Below are positions 42,645 to 52,024 of a DNA stretch of 64,000 nucleotides, piece by piece. Location of the stretch: contig DAOMNO010000015.1 in the NCBI GenBank assembly GCA_035443885.1, positions 1 through 64,000 on the forward strand, in the 5' to 3' direction. Positions within the stretch are counted from its first letter, which is position 1; every line of letters starts with the position of its first letter. The translations under genes and the position numbers were made by a program. This DNA is from DAOMNO01 sp035443885. GTDB taxonomy: Bacteria; Planctomycetota; Phycisphaerae; Phycisphaerales; SM1A02. The notes beneath the pieces were generated by a model, which did not search any database, was not told where the DNA came from, and saw only the letters and a program-made list of their open reading frames with translations.

Positions 42645-45539
42645 GTGGATGCTTCTCGATTCCAGCAGTTGAGCCGCTGCTTTGAAGAGGCGAGGGTTCT
42701 CCCGCCTGATAAGCAATCCAGCTATCTGACCGCCATCGACGCGAGTGATCCTGAACTTGCCAGCTCCCTTCGCAAACTGCTGACTGCCCATGCGCAGCCT
42801 GGCCAGGGCTTTGCTGACGCCCGGCTGGCTCTTCCTCCCGAACTCCTGGATACCTCTGCATCACCGTCTCCCGACGAGGCCATACCCCATCCTGAACAGA
42901 TCGATCGCTATCGCATCATCCGCGTGCTCGGTGAAGGTGGGATGGGAACGGTGTATCTCGCTGAGCAAACCGAGCCTGTTCAACGTGAAGTCGCACTCAA
43001 GCTCATCAAGCCCGGCATGGATTCGCGCTCAATCGTAGCCCGCTTCGAGGCGGAGCGGCAAACACTCGCCATGATGGAGCATCCCGGGATCGTGAAGATT
43101 CTCGATGGCGGAGTAACCGAGCGAGGTCTTCCGTACTTCGTGATGGAGTACGTCAAAGGCGAATCAATCACTGAGTATTGCGATCGCCTGCGGCTCACCG
43201 TGCCGCAGCGCGTCAAGCTATTCATCAAAGTATGCGAGATCGTGCAGCACGCACACATGAAAGGCGTGATTCACCGCGATCTGAAGCCGTCGAACATTCT
43301 CGTCGAACAACATTCCAGCGGCGCGTTGCCTCGCATCATCGACTTCGGAATCGCAAGAGCAATTCATGCAACCAATGACGACACGCATCGACTGACAATC
43401 GCGGGCACGCTCATCGGTACACCCGCTTACATGAGTCCTGAACAGGCGGCGAACCGTGAGGAGCTGGTCGATACACGCAGCGATGTCTATTCGCTCGGTG
43501 CAATTCTTTACGAACTGCTGACCGGCGACACCCCGATCGATCGGAACACGCTGCGAACGTCATCGCTGGCAGATCTGCAACGCATGATTCGCGAGATTGA
43601 TGCGGTCAAGCCGTCATCGCGGCTGGCACGGCTGGCAATATCGGATGCTGATCGTTATGCGCAGCATCGCGGCACAGAGCGGCACGCACTTCGGCGAAGA
43701 GTGCGAGGCGAGCTTGAGTGGATCGTGATGAAATGCCTGGAGAAGGACCGGGATCGACGATATGAGTCCGCAGGCCTCTTGGCAACCGACCTTCGTCACG
43801 CGCTCTCGCACCAGCCCGTGCTCGCCGGACCGCCAAGTGCGTGGTATCGCCTGCGCAAGTTTGCCATTCGCAATCAGGCGGCCGCAGCGTCCGCCGCGGT
43901 CGTCGCGATGACGCTCATCGTCACCAGTGCGGTCTCAGTGCGATACGCGATACGCGAAGCTGAGCAGCGTGTTCTTGCCGAACAACGTGAGGCTCAGCTC
44001 AGCCAGATTCTGGCTTTCCAGACAGACATGTTCGACACGTTGGACATTGAAGCAATGGGGCGAACCATGCACGATCGTCTGGAAGAGAAACTGCGAGAGA
44101 ATCTCGCTGCAGACGAATTGGACAAAAAGCAGACTGCCCTCGCCGTCGCAACATTCGACCGGATGTGGCGAGGCGTCTCGCCGACCGACCTTGCCCGAGA
44201 AGTTTTCGACGAGCACATGCTTCGACGCGCATCACTCGCCCTGGAAGCGCAGTTCCTCGATCAACCTCTCGTTGAAGCGTCGCTTCGGCATTCTCTGTCA
44301 ATCATCTACGGCAACATCGGCGTTTATCAGCCCGGCGCGGAGCACATTCGCCGCGCCTACGAGCTTCGGAACCAGACGCTCGGCCCTGCCCATCCGGATA
44401 CATTGCGATCACTTCATCATCTCGGCGCATCACTTGAGCTGCGCGAACAGTTCGCCGAGGCGGAACCGATGTATCGTGCAGCCTATCTGGGCCTGCGAGA
44501 AGCGATCGGCGATCGACACATCGACACCCGCCATGCACTGACCGGGATCGTGCGAACGTTGCGCATTCAGCAGCGATACGACGACGCCGAAGCTGAAATC
44601 CAACAAGCCCTCGTACGTCTCGGCGAATCTGATTCTCTTGAAGACGCTGCTGATGCTGACTTGTTGAGTGAACAGGCACGGCTTGCACTGCATCGCGGCG
44701 ACCTTGACACGGCCGAGCAGTTGATGCAGCGGACATACGAAATCAGAACTCGTGTGTTCGGTCGCGACCGGAACCACACGCTAACGGCACTCAACGATCT
44801 CGGCATCATCCGAATGCGAATGGGCCGGCTTGAAGACGCGCAGCGCGACCTCAGCGAAGTCGTTGCGCAACGAGAGATGCTTCTTGGAAGGCACCACCCG
44901 CACACGATGATCGCCATGAATAATCTTGCCGTTGTTCACCGCAGGCTCGGACGGCTGGATGACGCCGAAGCGAGCTATCGCGCGTTGCTCGAGGCGCGCC
45001 GCCGCGTTTCGGGTGAAGATCATTCGTCCACCCTCGCGCTGGAACTGAATCTGGGCGTTCTTCTGCAATCGCAAGGCAGGCTGGACGAAGCCGAGCCACT
45101 GGTGAAAAATGTTTACGAGCGACGCTTTGCTCAGTTCGGACCCGATTCACTTGAAACACTTGCAGCCCTGAACGTTCTGGGCGGTCTCAGGCAACTCCAA
45201 GGCAATCTTGCCGAGGCGGAAGCGGCCTACAGCGCTGTGCATGACGGCCGCAGAACCGCACTGGGCATGCACCATCGCGACACATTTGCTGCATTCCGCA
45301 ATCTGTTTTACGTTCGTCTAAATCAAAGCCATTTCACCACTGCGGAAGCGCAGCTTCAAGATCATCATGATGCAATGTCTGACGAGTTCGGCGGCGAACA
45401 TGCACATGTGCGAGATCTCGCGGAACTGGCTACGCGACTTTACACGTTGTGGCATGAAGCCGAGCCGGAGCACGGCCACGACCAGCGAATGCAGGCATGG
45501 CAAGAGAAACTCGCTGCATCCGGTTCCGCTGAGCCATGA
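42645..45539 (+). CDS. Ser/Thr protein kinase with TPR domain, paired with ECF sigma
   Basis: 964 residues from a GTG directly after the sigma stop. Kinase domain about 88-395: GEGGMGTVY, K119, HRD D212, DFG D233, GTPAYMSPEQ. One membrane segment near 415-435, then TPR repeats (LGPAHPDTLRSLHHLG, LGRHHPHTMIAMNNLA, SGEDHSSTLALELNLG). The N-terminal 80 residues (MDASRFQQLSRCFEEARVLP) are the short helical lead seen in this kinase class. It probably regulates the co-encoded sigma factor, as proposed for sigma-kinase pairs in planctomycetes; that is inference. Converges with the WD40 kinase gene, 29 bases between stops. Confidence 0.94.
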   Translation: MDASRFQQLSRCFEEARVLPPDKQSSYLTAIDASDPELASSLRKLLTAHAQPGQGFADARLALPPELLDTSASPSPDEAIPHPEQIDRYRIIRVLGEGGMGTVYLAEQTEPVQREVALKLIKPGMDSRSIVARFEAERQTLAMMEHPGIVKILDGGVTERGLPYFVMEYVKGESITEYCDRLRLTVPQRVKLFIKVCEIVQHAHMKGVIHRDLKPSNILVEQHSSGALPRIIDFGIARAIHATNDDTHRLTIAGTLIGTPAYMSPEQAANREELVDTRSDVYSLGAILYELLTGDTPIDRNTLRTSSLADLQRMIREIDAVKPSSRLARLAISDADRYAQHRGTERHALRRRVRGELEWIVMKCLEKDRDRRYESAGLLATDLRHALSHQPVLAGPPSAWYRLRKFAIRNQAAAASAAVVAMTLIVTSAVSVRYAIREAEQRVLAEQREAQLSQILAFQTDMFDTLDIEAMGRTMHDRLEEKLRENLAADELDKKQTALAVATFDRMWRGVSPTDLAREVFDEHMLRRASLALEAQFLDQPLVEASLRHSLSIIYGNIGVYQPGAEHIRRAYELRNQTLGPAHPDTLRSLHHLGASLELREQFAEAEPMYRAAYLGLREAIGDRHIDTRHALTGIVRTLRIQQRYDDAEAEIQQALVRLGESDSLEDAADADLLSEQARLALHRGDLDTAEQLMQRTYEIRTRVFGRDRNHTLTALNDLGIIRMRMGRLEDAQRDLSEVVAQREMLLGRHHPHTMIAMNNLAVVHRRLGRLDDAEASYRALLEARRRVSGEDHSSTLALELNLGVLLQSQGRLDEAEPLVKNVYERRFAQFGPDSLETLAALNVLGGLRQLQGNLAEAEAAYSAVHDGRRTALGMHHRDTFAAFRNLFYVRLNQSHFTTAEAQLQDHHDAMSDEFGGEHAHVRDLAELATRLYTLWHEAEPEHGHDQRMQAWQEKLAASGSAEP

Positions 45540-45568
45540 AGCAGCAAAGACGCGCAGTCAAGGCGACT

Positions 45569-48500
45569 TTAGCGTGATATCGCTCGCCGCGCATGCCACC
45601 ATCGCACGGTTCCGTCGTCGTTCGCGGAGAGCAACGTGTTGCCGTCTGCACTGAAGCTGAGATGCGTTACGCTCATTGTGTGCCCTGTCAGCGTAAGCAG
45701 CTCTTCGTTTGTGCGTCCGTCCCAAACTCTCACGACATTGTCAAAACCGCCAGTGGCAATACGCGAGCCATCAGGATTGACCGCCAGCGAGTAGATCGCG
45801 CCGTAATGCCCTTTAAGTTCACCTTCGAGCGCAAAGGACTCGAGATTCCAGATACGGGCAAAACCGTCTTCGCTTGCTGTTACGCACGATTGACCGTCGT
45901 TGAGCAACACGATCTGATACACGGTGGTGTCATGTGCCTGATGCCTGGCAAGCAGCGTCTGCTGTCTCACGCTCCACCGTTGAAGTTGACCTCGCTCATC
46001 GCACAACAGAATGTGATCGTCATCAATCCATTGCAGACCGAGTACTGCTGATAATCCCTCACCCAGCGTACCAATATGCGCACCAGTATCGCTCTCAAAG
46101 AGGCGCACAAACCCATCGCGGCTACCTACCGCGAGTATGCGCCGAGTCGGGCTGAGTTCACAGTGCGTCGGCGGCTCATCCAACACTGTCGATTGCCACA
46201 GGAGTGAACCGCTTGCACTGTCGTAGCATCGGACATGCCGGTCGTGGCTTGAGACGAACAGTCGATCATCACTGCCGAAAGTCAGGCCGTGCATCACAAC
46301 GCCAATGTCTGCTTCCGTCCACAGTTCGCGGCGGGTCACCGCGTCAATCACCTTGAACCCCTGCGCACGGGGCGCGACCGCTGTGCGTGTGCCGCTTTCG
46401 TTCATCGCCACAGCCACAACTGATCGACCGAGCCTCATCCGATCGCGAAGCCCCGCAGCGTCTTCAATCTCCCACCATCGCAGCTCGCCGCCTCGACAGT
46501 GCGAAATCAACTGACCATTCGCGACATTGATGCCGAGTTCCAAAATCGTCCATTCGTGTCCCATCAACTGGCCGACACGTTCATACGTCTCCGTGTCTGT
46601 AATCTGTATGCTTGAATCCGTGCCACCGGAGAGCAGGTAGCGGCCATCGAGCGAATACGCCAACGCGAGAATCTTGTTCTCGTGCGGCTGCAATGCAACC
46701 ACGCGATCACCTGTAGCGACGTTCCACACATACACCATGCTGTCATTACCCGCTGACGCGACATGAATGCCGTTCGGATGGAACGAAAACGATCGGACTG
46801 CCTGCGAGTGGCCACTACGAGACCATAGCCGCTCACCGGTGGCTCCATCGAACATCAGCACCTGACCATCCAGCCCGCCTGCGATGAGAACGGAGCCATC
46901 GGAACTCCATTGCATGGTGTGCAGGACTGGCACATCTGTTGCGCGCCACAGCGATCGCATCGACTGCTGCGCATCAAAGACGGCTGCTTCAGACCCCACC
47001 ACCGCCAATCGCTGCCCTGCACGATCAAATGAAGCTGTGCGGATGTGGCTGACATCCAGTTGAATGACCGCCCGTGCGCGACATGTTGCAAGATCGACAA
47101 TCTCGACTTCACCCGCTGCGCCGATGGCGGCCATTGTTCCTTCAGGGTTGATTGCAATCCACGTTTCCAATCCCGTGCGCGTGCAGGATGCCAGCTCCTC
47201 GCCTGTTGTCAGGTTCCACACGCGCACCGGGCCTGTTTGGCTCATCGTTACCGCTACTGGCGCTGCAGTGGCAACAGCCATGCGAGAGTTGGAGGGAATA
47301 TGCGCTGTGACTTCGCGAAAACTCGTGTTCGTCAAACCCTGCAGATAACGCCACTCCCACTGGCGCAGGTCTTCCGGAGCAGAGTCCAGCAGTTTCCTCA
47401 TGCGACCAAGGCTTTTATTCAGATACGCCGCGTGTGCAAACCCGATTGTGCTTCGGTACAGCGACTCCCTTAAGGACTCGGCTTCGCGATTGGCGCGATC
47501 TTCCGCTTCTTCGGCCAGCACAAGCGCATATTCTGCTGCACGATTCGCCGCGCGTTCTCGCGCACGCTGAATGAACCCATACAAAGCAGCGGCGGTCAAA
47601 ATGACGCATGCTGCAAGTCCCAGTGCGACGCCCGCGCGATACTGGCGCACCTGTCTTCGCAGGCCATGAATGGCTGATTCCTGGCGAGCCAGAACAGGCC
47701 GACCATCAAGAAATCGGCGCATGTCTTCCGCCAGTTCCGCTGCGGAGCGATATCGCTGAGTGCGATCCTTTGCCATCGCAGTTTTAACGATGAGATCAAG
47801 ATCGCCTCGCAGAAGTCGATCGTACTCGCCAAGCGACTTCGGCTCCTCTTCGCGAATTACCTGCGCCGCACGAGGCAGCGAGCAGCGTGTCAGATCGTGA
47901 GGCAGCGTGCCGGTGAGCAACTGATACAAAATCACGCCGAGCGCGTAAATGTCCGTTCCATGATCGACTCCGCTCGGATCGCCCAGCACCTGCTCCGGAC
48001 TCATATACGCCAGCGTACCTACGAGCTGCCCCGGAATCGTGTGCATCGTGGTCAGCGTGGGGTCGCTTTCCGTCTGAGCAACACCGAAGTCAAGAATCTT
48101 CGGCTCACCGATCTCATTCACAAGGATGTTGGACGGCTTGAGGTCGCGGTGAATCACGCCGCGCTGGTGAGCGTGATGAACCGCATCACATACTTTGCAG
48201 AGCAACGCGAGCTTGTCGCGCACGGACAACATGTGCACCTTCGCATGTTCTGTCAGCGGCAACCCGTTGATGAACTCCATCGCGAAGAACGCCTGATCCA
48301 GACGAGTTTCGTCGGCTGCGCCCGCATCGTAAATCTGTGCGATGTTGGGGTGCTGTAATCGGCCGAGCACATGAGCTTCGTATTCAAATCGCTTGAGCGT
48401 GTCCCGTGACGCAATGCCGGGACGAATCGCCTTCAGCGCAACCGTTCGCCGTGGACGCAGCTGCTCGGCTTCATACACCACTCCCATGCCGCCTTCCCCG

Positions 48501-48835
48501 ATCTTGCGGAGAATGCGATAACGCCCCTGCAACACAGGAACGCCCTGCGCACTCATAGTGTTGGCAAAGGCTCCATCAGCCGACGTAACGCTCGATCCAC
48601 TACCGCGAGATTCTTCCTGCAAGGCAATCTGCTCGGCCAGCATGTACATGCCCTCGCCGCGACCGCCGAAGCTCGCTTCCGGTGCAGCATCCAAGGCCAA
48701 CATGCGCTCCACCTGATGGCGCAAGTCGGCATCGCCCTCGGCAGCTTGGTCCAGATAGACCCCCCGTTGGGAATCAGGCAAAGCCAAGGCCTCGCCGAAA
48801 ATGTGCATCACCCTGTGAAAACGATCGGATTCCAT
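45569..48835 (-). CDS. Ser/Thr protein kinase with WD40 repeats
   Basis: 1088 residues from the ATG at 48835 (MESDRFHRVMHIFGEALALP matches the usual N-terminus of this kinase class); an in-frame GTG at 48856 adds seven residues. Kinase domain about 106-375: GEGGMGVVY, K135, HRD D231, DFG D249, GTLAYMSPEQ. Membrane segment near 405-425, then about 90 helical residues. Residues about 500-1088 are WD40 repeats (SFHPNGIHVASAGNDSMVYV, NPDGSRIATGGFDNVVRVWD, SFSADGNTLLSANDDGTVRW), enough for two propellers. The propellers should lie across the membrane from the kinase and bind a ligand or partner. Confidence 0.93.
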   Translation of the reverse strand: MESDRFHRVMHIFGEALALPDSQRGVYLDQAAEGDADLRHQVERMLALDAAPEASFGGRGEGMYMLAEQIALQEESRGSGSSVTSADGAFANTMSAQGVPVLQGRYRILRKIGEGGMGVVYEAEQLRPRRTVALKAIRPGIASRDTLKRFEYEAHVLGRLQHPNIAQIYDAGAADETRLDQAFFAMEFINGLPLTEHAKVHMLSVRDKLALLCKVCDAVHHAHQRGVIHRDLKPSNILVNEIGEPKILDFGVAQTESDPTLTTMHTIPGQLVGTLAYMSPEQVLGDPSGVDHGTDIYALGVILYQLLTGTLPHDLTRCSLPRAAQVIREEEPKSLGEYDRLLRGDLDLIVKTAMAKDRTQRYRSAAELAEDMRRFLDGRPVLARQESAIHGLRRQVRQYRAGVALGLAACVILTAAALYGFIQRARERAANRAAEYALVLAEEAEDRANREAESLRESLYRSTIGFAHAAYLNKSLGRMRKLLDSAPEDLRQWEWRYLQGLTNTSFREVTAHIPSNSRMAVATAAPVAVTMSQTGPVRVWNLTTGEELASCTRTGLETWIAINPEGTMAAIGAAGEVEIVDLATCRARAVIQLDVSHIRTASFDRAGQRLAVVGSEAAVFDAQQSMRSLWRATDVPVLHTMQWSSDGSVLIAGGLDGQVLMFDGATGERLWSRSGHSQAVRSFSFHPNGIHVASAGNDSMVYVWNVATGDRVVALQPHENKILALAYSLDGRYLLSGGTDSSIQITDTETYERVGQLMGHEWTILELGINVANGQLISHCRGGELRWWEIEDAAGLRDRMRLGRSVVAVAMNESGTRTAVAPRAQGFKVIDAVTRRELWTEADIGVVMHGLTFGSDDRLFVSSHDRHVRCYDSASGSLLWQSTVLDEPPTHCELSPTRRILAVGSRDGFVRLFESDTGAHIGTLGEGLSAVLGLQWIDDDHILLCDERGQLQRWSVRQQTLLARHQAHDTTVYQIVLLNDGQSCVTASEDGFARIWNLESFALEGELKGHYGAIYSLAVNPDGSRIATGGFDNVVRVWDGRTNEELLTLTGHTMSVTHLSFSADGNTLLSANDDGTVRWWHARRAISR

Positions 48836-49018
48836 TCGCTGTTTCAGTTCCGGCACTCTTCAGCCGCATTGTAACGGCGAGCGGGTGCTGTTCGCTTCAC
48901 TTTCTGCACATCCCACGAGGGATCATCGCGGCTGAGCGGACATCAAAAAAATGTTGCGGAATCATGACGCGGCCAAGGGTCAGGTTGAGGGATTGCGTTA
49001 TCGTTGTGGAGACTTCCC

Positions 49019-49489
49019 ATGAAGGTAACCATTCATCCGCTCGGGCTTGAGTCGATGCCGCCTGGGCTGAACACCGACCAGGAACTGATTCGGCGGCTTG
49101 AAGAGAGCTTTGGCCGCCTTACCGAGCGCGCTGGCGAACTTGCGGATCGGTTCTATGGCCGCCTCTTCAAGGCGTATCCGGACCTCAAAAAACTCTTCCC
49201 GGAGGACATGTCCGGCCAGAAGAAAAAACTGACGGCGGCCCTGTCTCTGGTTGTAGCGAACCTACGCACCCCGGATCAGGTTCGTGGAACGCTCCGCGAA
49301 CTCGGCCAGCGACATGTGGGCTACGGCACCAAGACCGAGCATTATGAGATGGTCTGCCAATGCCTTGTGGCGGCGATGGCTGAGGTCGCCGGGCCGGGCT
49401 GGAGCAAGGAGCTTGCTTCGGACTGGCTGACCGCCCTGCGCATGGTCTCACGCATCATGCTTGATGGCGCGGCTGCCGTAAAGCAATAG
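49019..49489 (+). CDS. Single-domain bacterial globin
   Basis: 156 residues. Heme-pocket residues of the flavohemoglobin/Vitreoscilla type are visible: Tyr46 (B10, in FYGRLF), Gln67 (E7, in MSGQKKKL) and proximal His99 (F8, in GQRHVGYGT). No FAD/NAD reductase domain follows, so this is a single-domain haemoglobin, likely for oxygen or NO chemistry. The ATG at 49019 is better than an upstream GTG/TTG. Stands between a kinase and a sigma gene with no operon partner. Confidence 0.9.
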   Translation: MKVTIHPLGLESMPPGLNTDQELIRRLEESFGRLTERAGELADRFYGRLFKAYPDLKKLFPEDMSGQKKKLTAALSLVVANLRTPDQVRGTLRELGQRHVGYGTKTEHYEMVCQCLVAAMAEVAGPGWSKELASDWLTALRMVSRIMLDGAAAVKQ

Positions 49490-49517
49490 CACCAGCTCTC
49501 CTTCAGCTCAATCTTAT

Positions 49518-50084
49518 CTATTGGGTCGCATGTTCCAGCTCCACGCTGAGCCACGCCCTTGCGCTGCGCCAGTCGCTCTCCACGGTGCTGCGTGAAATGC
49601 CGAGCACCTGAGCGGCCTCATCCACCGATAACCCGCCAAAGAACCGTAGCTCGACGACGCGATGCCTTCGTGGATCCAGCTGCTCCAGTTTCGTGAGAGC
49701 CTCGTCAAGGGCGACAACATCAAACTCGCCGCGTCCCGTCTCCTGACGGTTCACATCATCCAGACTCACACGCTGCCACTCCCCCCCCCGCTTATCAGCC
49801 TTCTTTCGGCGGGCGTGATCGGTGAGAATCTGCCGCATTGCCGTGGCAGCCACCGCAAAGAAATGCGCCCGGCTGTTGTATTCCGTATGAGTCTGGTCGA
49901 TCAGCTTGACGAACGCCTCATGCACGAGCGCGGTGGGCTGGAGTGTGTGATCCGCACGCTGATGGCGAAAGTGACTGCCCGCAAGTGCGCGAAGTTCTTC
50001 ATACACAAGCGGAAGGAGACGCTGCGCGGCAGCAGAATCGCCGCTCCCCAGTTGTTTCAGCACCATTGTTGCTTCATTCACCAC
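49518..50084 (-). CDS. ECF RNA polymerase sigma factor with G9 tract
   Basis: 188 residues from a GTG with GAGGAG upstream. Same class as the sigma at 42.1 kb: YEELRALAGSHFRHQR, TLQPTALVHEAFVKL, RQILTDHARRKKADKRGG, then sigma-4 VELRFFGGLSVDEAAQVLGI. The codons for R-G-G-E at the end of sigma-2 contain nine consecutive G on the coding strand (49781-49789). A one-base slip would remove the sigma-4 HTH. No kinase gene is adjacent; the RCC1-repeat gene upstream is separated by a terminator. Confidence 0.93.
   Translation of the reverse strand: MVNEATMVLKQLGSGDSAAAQRLLPLVYEELRALAGSHFRHQRADHTLQPTALVHEAFVKLIDQTHTEYNSRAHFFAVAATAMRQILTDHARRKKADKRGGEWQRVSLDDVNRQETGRGEFDVVALDEALTKLEQLDPRRHRVVELRFFGGLSVDEAAQVLGISRSTVESDWRSARAWLSVELEHATQ
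49781..49789 (-). repeat. G9 mononucleotide tract in sigma-factor gene
   Basis: Nine uninterrupted G (C on the plus strand) in the codons CGG GGG GGG GAG. The paralogous sigma gene at 42.1 kb encodes the same KRGG motif with AAG CGC GGC GGC, so the tract is not forced by the protein. Confidence 0.9.
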
Positions 50085-50141
50085 GTCCAGGTCTCCTCAG
50101 TAAGGTGCGATTGTACAAACGAGACGAGTGAATCAATCCCC

Positions 50142-50178
50142 AAAAAGAAAGAGGACCTGCGGTTGTCCGCAGGCCCTC
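50142..50178 (-). terminator. Intrinsic terminator of RCC1-repeat gene
   Basis: On the minus strand GAGGGCCTGCGG pairs with CCGCAGGTCCTC (12 bp, one mismatch) around ACAA, then TTTCTTTTT, 30 bases after the stop at 50208. Confidence 0.88.
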
Positions 50179-50207
50179 GAGAGAAGGAAGTAGTTTGTAT
50201 CCGCGTA

Positions 50208-51485
50208 TCAGCGGGTTGAACCAGCCGTTGCTGCCGTAGCCTGCGGGCAGACGCCCCACGAACCAAGCAGTTGGAGAAGGTCCAGCACATCAACCTTGTT
50301 GTCGCCGTTGAGATCGCCCGGGCACGTTTCGGGGGTTGTGGACACCGGCTCGATGGTGATGATGAGGGAGTGGAACTCACCGATCGACATGGTCACCGTT
50401 TCAAGGAGTTTGCCGAACGGTGCTGGTCTGGAGCGGTCCACCGTCGTACCACTGCTCAACTGGCCGTGATTATTGCGACCCCAGCCGTGAAGTCCGTCGT
50501 GTTGGTCGATGGCGGCACTGCTGTATATGCTTGCGAAGGCTCGCTTGATGTTTGTCAAACCAGTGAAAGTCGGGGTCGATGTGCTGCTGGTAGTACCAAT
50601 ACCAAGTTGACCGTGGGTGTTGCTGCCCCATGCAAAGAGTTGGCGCGTATCAAATCGAACAGCCAGCGTGTGATAGCCACCACAGGCCACATCCACAACA
50701 TTCGTCGCACCGTTGATAGTAATAGGGAATGCCGTCGCTTGCGTTCCGGTTGATCCGAGCTGACCTTCATGGCCAGCTCCACAACCCATGAGCGTACCGT
50801 CATTCCGAAGCGCGACTGTAAAGAAGTGGCCCGCAGCGATCTTTGTTACGTTCGAGACGCCCGCAGCCATCACTGGCGTGGCGCTGGTTTGCGTAAGACC
50901 GTTCCCCAACTGACCGCTCGTACCTCGACCCCATGACCAGACCGTGCCATCTGAGCGAAGCGCAACACCGTGATACAAACCCGCATCAATCGCAGTTACA
51001 CCCGTCAGCCAAGGCACCTGCGTCGGCGTGGTAACGGCGATGTTGTTGCTCGGCTGACCGCACTGGCTGTCCTGGTTCAGCCCCCAAGCAAACACGACGC
51101 CGTCAGTGCGCAAGGCCAGACTGAACGATCCGCCCGCTGCGATGGCCACAATGTTGCTGAGGCCGGGTACTGTGATGGGCGTCATGATCTCATCGCTCAT
51201 GTAACCCAATCCCATTTGAGCGACAACGTTGCGTCCCCATGCGCGAACAGTGCCGTCCGCCATCAACGCTAGCGAGTGATTGTTGCCTGTTTTAACATCG
51301 ATTGCCTCGCCGCCGAGACCTTCTACCGCAATCGGATAGAGCCTTTTAATGCCCGTGGCATCGCCGAGTTGGCCGTACGTGTTGTTGCCAACGGCTTTGA
51401 TCACCTGCGCCTGTGCCGATGTGCCGATCCCCAGACAAGCGGCCCCGATGATGGTGAGTGAAACAAGAGAGCGCGTGAATGACAT
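50208..51485 (-). CDS. Secreted RCC1-repeat protein with dockerin-like tail
   Basis: 425 residues. Signal peptide about 1-26. Residues 30-360 carry about six or seven RCC1 repeats (IKAVGNNTYGQLGD, VRAWGRNVVAQMG, VFAWGLNQDSQCG, VWSWGRGTSGQLG, LFAWGSNTHGQLG, LHGWGRNNHGQLS), which fold as a seven-bladed propeller. The tail has one dockerin-like repeat (CPGDLNGDNKVDVLDLLQLL then GSWGVC) followed by a Thr/Ala-rich end. AAAGGA is upstream of the ATG. Ligand unknown; surface location likely. Confidence 0.88.
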   Translation of the reverse strand: MSFTRSLVSLTIIGAACLGIGTSAQAQVIKAVGNNTYGQLGDATGIKRLYPIAVEGLGGEAIDVKTGNNHSLALMADGTVRAWGRNVVAQMGLGYMSDEIMTPITVPGLSNIVAIAAGGSFSLALRTDGVVFAWGLNQDSQCGQPSNNIAVTTPTQVPWLTGVTAIDAGLYHGVALRSDGTVWSWGRGTSGQLGNGLTQTSATPVMAAGVSNVTKIAAGHFFTVALRNDGTLMGCGAGHEGQLGSTGTQATAFPITINGATNVVDVACGGYHTLAVRFDTRQLFAWGSNTHGQLGIGTTSSTSTPTFTGLTNIKRAFASIYSSAAIDQHDGLHGWGRNNHGQLSSGTTVDRSRPAPFGKLLETVTMSIGEFHSLIITIEPVSTTPETCPGDLNGDNKVDVLDLLQLLGSWGVCPQATAATAGSTR

Positions 51486-51830
51486 GACAATGGTCCTTTC
51501 GGTACACGTGGTTTGCGTGTGTGTGAATGCGTGTTCTGACCCCGGCGTTCACCCCGTACACGCAACCGCTTCACGGATCCCTTGACCGAATCGCAAATTT
51601 TCTGCGCGCTGGACAATCCCCTGCCCCATGGCGCTTACCCGCATAGCACGCACATCGAAAGAGATTTTGCGATGGTCCTGATGCGACGGAGCCGCCGTTG
51701 ATGCGGACCAAGCGCAGTACGAGTCGCGTGCGGCTCGCTCGCTCAGGCGCAAATGGATTTGGGTGGACCCCCGCTTCGCTCATCAACGCAAGCACCAGAA
51801 ATGCGGCCGCGGGGCCAACGGCTCAGGAAG

Positions 51831-51904
51831 TGGGCGATACTGGACTCGAACCAGTGACCTCACGGGTGTGATCCGTGCGTTCTAGCCAACTGAACTAATC
51901 GCCC
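51831..51904 (-). tRNA. tRNA-Val (anticodon CAC)
   Basis: 74 bases folding as a cloverleaf: acceptor GGGCGAT/ATCGCCC with discriminator A, anticodon stem CACGG/CCGTG around loop ATCACAC, giving anticodon CAC (codon GUG), and T-loop GGTTCGAGTCC. CCA is not encoded. Confidence 0.95.
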
Positions 51905-52024
51905 GAAGGGTGGACATCATACGCCAATTTGGATGTCTTTCCAACTCCCAGAGGCGAATGTCCCGCTCAGCCGCAGCTTCGCGACTGCTGTCGCCTGCGT
52001 TCGCTGCACCACCTACGATCATGC

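Noticed and set aside
49004..49018. Longer globin start at 49004
   Set aside because: The five extra residues are not globin-like, and the ATG at 49019 gives the usual N-terminus.
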